A program made the translations under genes and the position numbers. This document shows positions 58,590 to 64,000 of a stretch of 64,000 bases of DNA, in pieces. The DNA is from G963675935 sp963675935 (GTDB taxonomy: Bacteria > Planctomycetota > Planctomycetia > Pirellulales > Thermoguttaceae). The notes beneath the pieces are model-generated. The model was not told the origin of the DNA, ran no database searches, and worked only from the letters and a program-made list of their open reading frames with translations. Each line of letters begins with the position of its first letter. The first letter of the stretch is position 1. Location: the NCBI GenBank assembly GCA_963675935.2, contig CAXXPV010000004.1, positions 1 to 64,000 on the forward strand, read 5' to 3'.

Positions 58590-59215
58590 ACCGAAAACAT
58601 GAACGGATGCGGATATACCTTGCATGGCTTGGTTTGTCCGATTTCTTGTGAGGTGGAAAAACCGGACAATTTCAACCGTTCGCAGTATAGCTGACGCGCT
58701 GGTCGCCGAAAAGAACCGTGTCGTACAGATCGCCCTGCCTGCTCCTGCGTCTTTTCGATGGTGACGAATTCGTCCTGTTTTGGATTGAGAAATTGCAGCG
58801 ACTCGTATTCGTGCAGCAGATGATTCAAGGCCGGGTCGGCATCATTGAAGCTGAGCGAAAAGTATTTGGGCAAGACCTTGCGAAGCCGCCAGGTCATCGA
58901 GGCCAGGAAATAGGACGTGCCGCACGCCGGCGCTCCCAGGATCGAAAAGAACTCCGGGGCCATCTCGAAGAGTGAACGCGGAACCACCAGATGGCATTTT
59001 GGACACGCAAGCCCATGGCAAGCAAAGTGCCGCGCATCCAATGCGGCCCCCTGAAGATCAAAGCGGGTTGGCAGGAACCGTTGCGGTTGATCCGCTCCCA
59101 AACGCGCATCGCCGACCAGATCGGGATGCTCGGCAATCCATAGCGTTTGATCGAGAGGAAACGCATTCCAGCAGTGCGGACAAGTGACCCGAACCTGGAT
59201 CGCAACCCCCCCCGC
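58590..59215 (-). pseudogene. Decayed zinc-ribbon P-loop protein
   Basis: One frame reads VRVTCPHCWNAFPLDQTLW, HFACHGLACPKCHLVVPRSL and FFSILGAPACGTSYFLASMT. This is a zinc-ribbon protein with a P-loop, except that the expected Lys of GxxxxGKS is Thr. Near 58730 the frame breaks. A neighbouring frame carries on GDLYDTVLFGDQRVSYT, after which the frames rejoin in PHPFMFSVAPLEGHPNHG and then decay. Three independent faults (P-loop, frameshift, lost 3' part) make it a pseudogene. It is not a sigma factor operon member. Confidence 0.65.
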
Positions 59216-59351
59216 CCACGCGAATCGAATCACTGCCCATGAATAGAACTCCCACCGTGGCGACCGTTCTCGACAAGGATGCCGCATTTCGCTCATCGCC
59301 ACGGCAACAGTGTCAAATATACCAATTCTGGGCGGGCAATCAAGCGACTCC

Positions 59352-59361
59352 ATGCGGGGCC
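59352..59361. repeat. Direct repeat flanking M1 copy 2 (left)
   Basis: atgcggggcc, identical to 59519-59528. It is read as a 10-bp target duplication. Confidence 0.8.
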
Positions 59362-59518
59362 CAGGAGAACTGCAAAGTCGCATTTTGGGGATAGATGGGA
59401 AAAACCGTCATTCTGAGCGCAGCGAAGAATCTCGTTGGCCCACAAGAACTTACGCGATACCACGGAGATTCTTCGCTGCGCTCAGAATGACGGTTTCCTG
59501 GATTTTGCAGTTGTCCTG
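59362..59518. mobile_element. MITE-like palindromic element, family M1, copy 2
   Basis: A 157-bp unit with the same arms and ends as 37518-37669, in the opposite orientation: aggagaactgcaaagtcgca on the left, tttgcagttgtcctg on the right. Bounded by a perfect 10-bp direct repeat. Confidence 0.85.
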
Positions 59519-59528
59519 ATGCGGGGCC
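59519..59528. repeat. Direct repeat flanking M1 copy 2 (right)
   Basis: The right copy of the 10-bp duplication at 59352-59361. Confidence 0.8.
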
Positions 59529-59738
59529 ATGCAAGAGATGGGAATGCTCAACTCTTGTGAGGGGATTTTTTGTCGCGACATTTGCCCCAATGGTCGTGGC
59601 CAAGTGAAGCTGCCGGGCAGGAATTCGTGTCGAATATCGCGTTGTCTTGTTCCAAACAGTCTTGTTCCAAACAGCCGGGCGATCGTCTATGGTGAGGTTA
59701 TTTCTGTGAGGCTGTTGACAAACTTGGCAGCCGCCGGG
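59529..59738. other. Intergenic stretch, nothing recognised
   Basis: No coding character on either strand. An imperfect palindrome caagagatgggaatgctcaa / ctcttg sits at its left edge. A 9-bp duplication at its right edge belongs to the mini-element. Confidence 0.4.
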
Positions 59739-59768
59739 GTAAGCGTCCACCGACCCGTGAACGGTTAC
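59739..59768. mobile_element. 30-bp mini-element made of IS ends
   Basis: A palindromic 30 bp (gtaagcgtccac, cgaccc, gtgaacggttac) whose last 25 bases are the exact complement of the left end of the IS at 17926. It is bounded on both sides by gccgccggg (59730-59738 and 59769-59777), a perfect 9-bp direct repeat of the same length as that of the full IS. It lacks any gene. Confidence 0.85.
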
Positions 59769-59800
59769 GCCGCCGGGACGGCAATGCGGAGGACGTTCCC

Positions 59801-60580
59801 TCATGAAGCATCGGTTGTGCTTGCTTGCCGACAGGCGTCCAATACCACGGTGAACGTCGCCCCAGCGCCGGGCTGGCTCTCGACCTCGATCCGTCCGCCG
59901 TGGTTCGTCACGATCCGCCACGCCTTTGATAGCCCAAGCCCCAGCCCCCGGCCGGCTTGCCGGGCGGAATAGAATGGATCGAACAGATGGCGGCGCTCCT
60001 CCGGCTTCAAACCGGGCCCGTCGTCGCGGACGGTAATCCGCACTTCATTTGCTGGAATCGCAACTTCGACGGCAATCTCGACGTGCCCGCCGCTCTGAAG
60101 GGCCTCGAACGAATTTTGGCATATCGCCCGCAACGCTACGCCAAGCTGCACGGGATCGGCCTCGACGAAAACCCGTGCGGCATTGCCCGTGCGGCAGAAC
60201 GCCGTTTCCTGAGCGGCGGCGCGGGCCGACAAATCGGCCACGAGATCATCGACCAGTTTGATGACTTCAATGCGTTGGATTTCCGGCCGCGGCGGGCGGG
60301 CGAATAGCATCATGTCGGCGATCATCTCGTAGACGCGCATCGCTTGGGCGCTGATGAGCGCCAGGGCATGACGCCGCTCGGGATCGGCCTCGTCGCGCAG
60401 CAAAAGCTGCGCACGACCGGAGATGACCGTCAAGGGATTGTTGATCTCGTGACCGGCGCCGGCCGCGAATTCGGCCATCGCCTCGAGCTTTTCGGCTTCG
60501 AGCGCCCGCTGAAATTCAGAGCCGCACTCCGCCGACCGAGCAGGCGTGCCGGCGGTGGATGGCGACGTTTCCATGAACAA
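59801..60580 (-). CDS. Histidine kinase without a sensor domain
   Basis: This 259-residue kinase core has an H-box (AAGAGHEINNPLTVISGRAQ, His near residue 44), N-box (AICQNSFEAL near 155) and G boxes (VRDDGPGLKP, GRGLGLGLSKA). There is no membrane segment, PAS or HAMP domain. It must get its signal from another protein or from the cytosol. It lies 11 bp after the response regulator gene in the same operon. Its start is ATG 60580 or 60574. Confidence 0.9.
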   Translation of the reverse strand: MFMETSPSTAGTPARSAECGSEFQRALEAEKLEAMAEFAAGAGHEINNPLTVISGRAQLLLRDEADPERRHALALISAQAMRVYEMIADMMLFARPPRPEIQRIEVIKLVDDLVADLSARAAAQETAFCRTGNAARVFVEADPVQLGVALRAICQNSFEALQSGGHVEIAVEVAIPANEVRITVRDDGPGLKPEERRHLFDPFYSARQAGRGLGLGLSKAWRIVTNHGGRIEVESQPGAGATFTVVLDACRQASTTDAS

Positions 60581-60591
60581 ACCGCAGGCTG

Positions 60592-61173
60592 CTACGCCGT
60601 GGTGGCCATTTCAATGTCGAGATGCTGGCACATCCGATCGACGAGGCGTTCGACCTCGAACGGCTTGTGCATGAAGTCGTTGGCGCCGGCTTCCTTCAGC
60701 TCGCTCACCTTGTCTTCCTCGACCATGCCCGAGATGCAGATGATCCGCACGTCGTCCATTGTCTTGTCGCCGCGGACCCGCTGGCAGACCTCGCGGCCGT
60801 TGATGTCCGGGAGCATCACGTCGAGAACGATGAGGTCGGGCCGGTATTCCTTGACCATCATGCCGGCGTCGAAGCCGTTGTTGACGGAGCGAGTCTCGAA
60901 TCGGCCGTCCCGATCGAGGGCGTCGGTGATCAACTCGACCAACTCGACGTCGTCGTCGACGATCAACACCTTCCGCTTGCCGCTTTCCAGGGCGTCGGTG
61001 GGGATTCCATTGTCGCGCATGAACGCGAAAAGCTGATCGCGTGGAATGCGGCGGAACCGGCTGCCCGGCACGCGGAATCCTTTCAACTGTCCCGAGTCAA
61101 AACAGCGGATGATCGTCTGTTGCGAGACCTTGCAGATTTTGGCCGCTTCGCCGGTCGTAAACACAGTTTTCAT
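60592..61173 (-). CDS. HTH-receiver response regulator
   Basis: This 193-residue protein has an N-terminal excisionase/MerR-like helix-turn-helix (residues 4-50, TTGEAAKICKVSQQTIIRCF, RVPGSRFRRIPR) and a C-terminal receiver domain (68-190, KVLIVDDDVELVE). The phosphoacceptor is Asp 118 in LIVLDVMLPD, with the Lys in FMHKPFE. The order is opposite to the usual receiver-then-output layout. It is cotranscribed with a sensor-less kinase 11 bp downstream. This HTH-REC arrangement has been noted in other planctomycetes. Confidence 0.88.
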   Translation of the reverse strand: MKTVFTTGEAAKICKVSQQTIIRCFDSGQLKGFRVPGSRFRRIPRDQLFAFMRDNGIPTDALESGKRKVLIVDDDVELVELITDALDRDGRFETRSVNNGFDAGMMVKEYRPDLIVLDVMLPDINGREVCQRVRGDKTMDDVRIICISGMVEEDKVSELKEAGANDFMHKPFEVERLVDRMCQHLDIEMATTA

Positions 61174-61569
61174 GTTCGTGTACCATCCTTGTCAAACTGG
61201 CCTGGAAATCGCCCTGAGTTCGCGACTGCCGCAAACCCTTCACATCCCTTAGCTGTATGTAAACAGCAGGCTCATCCGGTTCTTCCGACATTACCGAACT
61301 TGCCAAGCGGCCTTAATTATAGCTATCTTCCCAAGCCTGTCAATATCGCTATTGTTTCCCTAACTCCATGCTGCCAAAATGGTTGTGGCATGATGTGTTG
61401 CGCCGGAGACCAAGAAAGCCACCCAATCTCGCCAAGATTCTCATAAAGCGACCTTGCTGATTGAGTAAGGTGGGTGGGCGTGGCGGCATGGATGAAATGA
61501 CGCCAATGGGGTTGGACGCGAAAGCCGCCCGAGAAAATAAGAAGGATTTAGCACATCCCCAGAGTGGCG
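61174..61569. other. Intergenic stretch, nothing recognised
   Basis: About 400 bp upstream of the response regulator and downstream of the first tatA. TTGACA lies near 61193 (minus strand) but has no fitting -10. No repeats of the families above. Confidence 0.4.
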
Positions 61570-61866
61570 TCAGGGGGACGGCGGCGGCTCGAACTTCGGC
61601 GCGGTCGATTCGTCTCGCTCCTCCGGCTCGTCATAGGGCGAGGCGGCGACCGGCGACGTTGTTGACGACGTTGTCGTCGTTGTCGCTGCGTTGATTGCCC
61701 CTTCAACGTCGTCCTGGATGCTTCGCACGCCTCGCTTGAACTCCATGAAGCCCTTGCCGACCGAACGCGCCACTTCCGGCAATCGCTCGCCAAACAGCAA
61801 TACCGCCAGCGCGCTGATCACCAGCATCATCACGGGGCTGTCGAGAAAAGCAAACAGAGGGGGCAT
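61570..61866 (-). CDS. tatA: TatA-family twin-arginine translocase protein (paralogue 1)
   Basis: This 98-residue protein has a short membrane helix (9-25, SPVMMLVISALAVLLFGE) with the FGERLPE hinge and an amphipathic helix (ARSVGKGFMEFKRGVRSI). The tail is Thr/Ser-rich and acidic. It forms the pore-like assembly of the Tat pathway for folded proteins. It is the third and most divergent of three TatA genes in a row on the minus strand. Confidence 0.85.
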   Translation of the reverse strand: MPPLFAFLDSPVMMLVISALAVLLFGERLPEVARSVGKGFMEFKRGVRSIQDDVEGAINAATTTTTSSTTSPVAASPYDEPEERDESTAPKFEPPPSP

Positions 61867-61913
61867 TGGATTGATGTCACGGGGGAATGGAAATCCACGC
61901 GAATTCGTGGCTT

Positions 61914-62022
61914 AGTCGCTGTTAAAGAATAACTTGGGCAATTTTGTAGGACGGATTTCCGAATCCGTCGCCGAAAACTGGACGGATTCGGAAATCCGTC
62001 CTACGTATAATTCACCAACTTA
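61914..62022. repeat. Palindromic element family M2, copy 3 (full length)
   Basis: The inverted orientation relative to 53180-53284, with the same flanks (agtcgctgttaaagaat and ttcaccaactta). Located between two tatA genes. Confidence 0.85.
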
Positions 62023-62037
62023 TTTTTTCACAGTTCC

Positions 62038-62277
62038 TCAGTTGCTGGAACCAGGCGCCGATTCGTCCGGTTTCTTGGCCGATTTCTCGTCGGCCGTCCG
62101 ATCTTCGACTTTTTTGTCGCTCGCGTGCTGTATCTCGTCTTCGATTCCAGACACGCCTTTTTTGAATTCCACGACCCCGCGGCCCAAGGAACGCATCACG
62201 CTCGGCAGGCGGTTGCCAAATAATAGCAGGACAACAAACGCCACAATCATCATTTCCGTGGTTCCGAGACCAAACAT
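62038..62277 (-). CDS. tatA: TatA-family protein (paralogue 2)
   Basis: This 79-residue protein has a membrane helix (7-23, EMMIVAFVVLLLFGNR), the FGNRLPSVM hinge and an amphipathic helix (RSLGRGVVEFKKGVSGI). A charged tail ends DESAPGSSN. It is nearly identical to paralogue 3 in its hinge and amphipathic helix. It lies 90 bp after paralogue 3 on the minus strand. It looks functional. Confidence 0.88.
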   Translation of the reverse strand: MFGLGTTEMMIVAFVVLLLFGNRLPSVMRSLGRGVVEFKKGVSGIEDEIQHASDKKVEDRTADEKSAKKPDESAPGSSN

Positions 62278-62367
62278 AAGCCTATCCTCTCGTGCGTTCT
62301 GCAGAAGACTCTTACCGATGAAGTTTCCCTGCGAAGCCGCAAGCGGCTTGTTTGACGGTGGCGTTAG

Positions 62368-62568
62368 CTACGTCTTTGATTCTTCTTCGATCTTTTCGAC
62401 CGTACTCTTGCCGTTCTTGACGTCGTCCTCGATGCCAGCCAAACCCTTTTTGAACTCAACCACGCCCTGGCCGAGCGAACGCATCACGCTTGGCAGACGG
62501 TTGCCAAAAAAAAGCATCAAAGCAAGACCAATGATGATCCAATGGATGGGGGATGTGAGACCAAACAT
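62368..62568 (-). CDS. tatA: TatA-family protein (paralogue 3)
   Basis: This 66-residue protein has a membrane helix (8-22, IHWIIIGLALMLFFGNR) and the same hinge and amphipathic helix as paralogue 2 (RSLGQGVVEFKKGLAGI). A short charged tail follows. It is first in the tandem set. It looks complete. The promoter is not recognised. Confidence 0.88.
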   Translation of the reverse strand: MFGLTSPIHWIIIGLALMLFFGNRLPSVMRSLGQGVVEFKKGLAGIEDDVKNGKSTVEKIEEESKT

Positions 62569-62668
62569 GAGAATTGTCCGGTGGTGGGGTGGATACTACG
62601 AGGGCAGACACCTAGCCCGCCCATATCCTTATTGTACCGACTACAACTGCGGTGTCAAACAGACCGGG

Positions 62669-62676
62669 CAAGTGGC
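62669..62676. repeat. Direct repeat flanking M1 copy 3 (left)
   Basis: caagtggc, repeated at 62967-62974; an 8-bp duplication. Confidence 0.7.
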
Positions 62677-62966
62677 CGGGAGAATTGCAAAGTCGCATTT
62701 TGGGGATAGATGGGAAAAACCGTCATTCTGAGCGCAGCGAAGAATCTCGTTGGCCCACAGGAACTTACGCGATACCACGGAGATTCTTCGCTGCGCTCAG
62801 AGGATGTGATTTTTTCGACTGCTTGACGAGGCACGCGACGTAAGTCGTTATTTCTCGTCGTTTCGGCAACCAAGGAATAAGGACTTACGTCAACGATTCC
62901 GCCAGTCGTCGAAAAAATCACATCCTCTCAGAATGACGGTTTCCTGGACTTTGCTGTTCTGCTGAC
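62677..62966. mobile_element. MITE-like element M1, copy 3, carrying a nested element
   Basis: The same unit as 59362-59518 and in the same orientation, 159 bp after removing a 131-bp nested insertion (126-bp element plus one 5-bp duplication). Bounded by the 8-bp repeat caagtggc. Confidence 0.85.
62801..62926. mobile_element. Nested 126-bp MITE (family M3)
   Basis: Terminal inverted repeats of 19 perfect bases (aggatgtgattttttcgac) and an internal inverted pair gacgtaagtc/gacttacgtc. It sits in the right arm of the M1 element and is bounded by a perfect 5-bp duplication ctcag (62796-62800 and 62927-62931). No coding capacity. Confidence 0.92.
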
Positions 62967-62974
62967 CAAGTGGC
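62967..62974. repeat. Direct repeat flanking M1 copy 3 (right)
   Basis: The right copy of the 8-bp duplication at 62669-62676. Confidence 0.7.
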
Positions 62975-63006
62975 GATGGTAGGTTATGCTTCAACGTAAC
63001 CTACGG

Positions 63007-64000
63007 CTACTTCGCCCGCTCTTCCGCGGGGGCGACTTCCGCGTAAAGCGGGAGAAATCGGTAGTAGACTTCCAGCGTCAACGTGGCCAGCGCGGTGGTG
63101 TAGACCCGGCCGCCATGCCCCCCCCACAGGTCGTTGGTGCCCCAGGAACCGGCCTGTGGCCCCTCGTGAACCTGACGACCGACCACGGCGCTGCGCATCG
63201 CTTCGTTCCACCGTTGCCAATGGATTCCACGCAACTGATACATTCCCAGCGTGCCATAGTACCAGTAATACAAGTTCGACATCCCATCGCCCGGCAATTC
63301 GCCCAGCAGAAAATCGCCAGCCTCGTTGCACGCCGGATTTTGTCGCGGCAGCCCCAAAAACTGCCAGCAAACCAGGGCCTCGGCCGTCATCGATCGGGTG
63401 GTTTGTTCGCCGGGCCGATACGAGGCTCGACCGCCGTAATCGCCCGAGGCCACGCTCTGCAAATATCGAATGATGCCCTGCCGGGTGCTGTCGGGAATGG
63501 GAATCCCGGCCAGTTCCGCGCTCTTTAGGGCCATGAGCTGCCAGCCGAGTTGGCTGGTGTCGCCGGCGTCGCCCGGCCGATAGCGCCAACCGCCGCCCGA
63601 GGAGTCTTGCGCCCGAACGGTATACCCGATGGCCCGGCTGACCGGTTCGCGCAGTCGGGCGTCGTGCGTCATTCCATAGGCTTCGCTCAGGGCGAAAGTT
63701 GCCATCGCGTGGCTGTACATGAACTCAAACGACGCCGCCTGGCCGGCCAGATTGCCGTCGGCCGCTTGAATTCGGATCAGATATTCCAGCCCGCGCCGAA
63801 TGTCTTCGCGGTAGGGACCGTCGAGGTGGGTATGACCGGCCGCGAGAAACGCCAGCAGAGCTAGCCCCGTGACGGCGCTGTCGGCCTTGCTTCCGGCGTT
63901 CTGTCGATCGCGACCCAGCACGTTGGTTTCTTTTCCCGCGCCGTGAACTCGCGGATCCCAGCGGCCGTCGGCCGACTGGTTATCGGCCAACCACTTGAGC
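63007..64000 (-). CDS. Prenyltransferase/squalene-oxidase-repeat protein, 5' end outside window
   Basis: At least 331 residues of an alpha/alpha-barrel repeat protein; the start lies beyond the window edge. Repeated units of the squalene-hopene cyclase/prenyltransferase type are clear: ADNQSADGRWDP, LIRIQAADGNLAG, VRAQDSSGGGWRYRPGD and QAGSWGTNDLWGGHGGRVYT. Such proteins are common in planctomycetes, often secreted or periplasmic and without known catalytic function. The catalytic DXDD of true cyclases is not seen in the part present. The stop is at 63007. Confidence 0.85.
   Translation of the reverse strand, partial: LKWLADNQSADGRWDPRVHGAGKETNVLGRDRQNAGSKADSAVTGLALLAFLAAGHTHLDGPYREDIRRGLEYLIRIQAADGNLAGQAASFEFMYSHAMATFALSEAYGMTHDARLREPVSRAIGYTVRAQDSSGGGWRYRPGDAGDTSQLGWQLMALKSAELAGIPIPDSTRQGIIRYLQSVASGDYGGRASYRPGEQTTRSMTAEALVCWQFLGLPRQNPACNEAGDFLLGELPGDGMSNLYYWYYGTLGMYQLRGIHWQRWNEAMRSAVVGRQVHEGPQAGSWGTNDLWGGHGGRVYTTALATLTLEVYYRFLPLYAEVAPAEERAK

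Noticed and set aside
59529..59972. Plus-strand 147-codon frame
   Set aside because: It runs through the 30-bp mini-element and into the antisense of the histidine kinase; not credible.

Overview
This window reads as chromosomal DNA of a Planctomycetota bacterium, most likely Pirellulales-like. It has high G+C coding DNA, a PEP-CTERM exosortase substrate, a MoxR/DUF58/VWA 'Bat' operon, a sulfatase-fold protein, secreted glycoside hydrolases, an excisionase-type HTH joined to a receiver domain, and many palindromic repeats and insertion sequences. The placement is inferred from gene content; no rRNA or other marker gene is present.

Layout. 1-8.8 kb is a mobilome-rich stretch: an IS3-type element with a -1 frameshift signal, a small HNH protein, a complete IS66 element (18-bp ends, perfect 8-bp target duplication), an ISKra4-like element that splits a small winged-helix gene, 11-bp iterons and the decayed C-terminus of a tyrosine recombinase. 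8.8-13.4 kb holds clpB, an antitoxin/PIN-toxin pair whose toxin has an in-frame amber codon, a second copy of the clpB 3' end, and rnc. 13.7-17.7 kb has an NfeD-like gene and a flotillin gene separated by an IS. 17.9-19.7 kb is an unclassified DDE element with 9-bp target duplications. 20.0-28.8 kb is a complete F-type ATP synthase operon on the minus strand (atpZ-I-B-E-F-H-A-G-D-C), with a REP-associated tyrosine transposase (RAYT) and flanking REPIN-like repeats lodged between atpA and atpG.

29-46 kb carries pheA, a three-gene membrane/lipoprotein operon (DUF4129/DUF4350 types), a GHL10-like and a GH2 hydrolase, a sulfatase-like protein without the usual nucleophile motif, a 1067-residue multi-pass protein, proB, a nucleotidyltransferase with a 59-residue partner, and the PEP-CTERM protein. 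46.4-56.4 kb is the Bat operon (MoxR, DUF58, BatD-like lipoprotein, BatA, fused BatB-BatC, fused BatD-BatE), which in known systems serves envelope or stress functions through MoxR chaperone action on VWA proteins. 56.9-64 kb has an RpoD-family sigma factor, a decayed P-loop gene, a sensor-less histidine kinase with its HTH-receiver partner, three tandem TatA genes and the 3' part of a prenyltransferase-fold protein.

The outstanding signal is the density and activity of small palindromic elements. (i) A 152-159 bp family occurs three times, each copy bounded by an 8-15 bp direct repeat, and one copy carries a second 126-bp element with a 5-bp target duplication. (ii) A 30-bp palindrome built of the terminal sequence of the 17.9-kb IS is itself bounded by a perfect 9-bp duplication, the same length as for the full IS. 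(iii) At least four protein-coding genes carry in-frame palindromic inserts. (iv) A REPIN/RAYT unit sits inside the ATP synthase operon. Together these suggest several mobilising systems acting on very small substrates, some of which become protein sequence.
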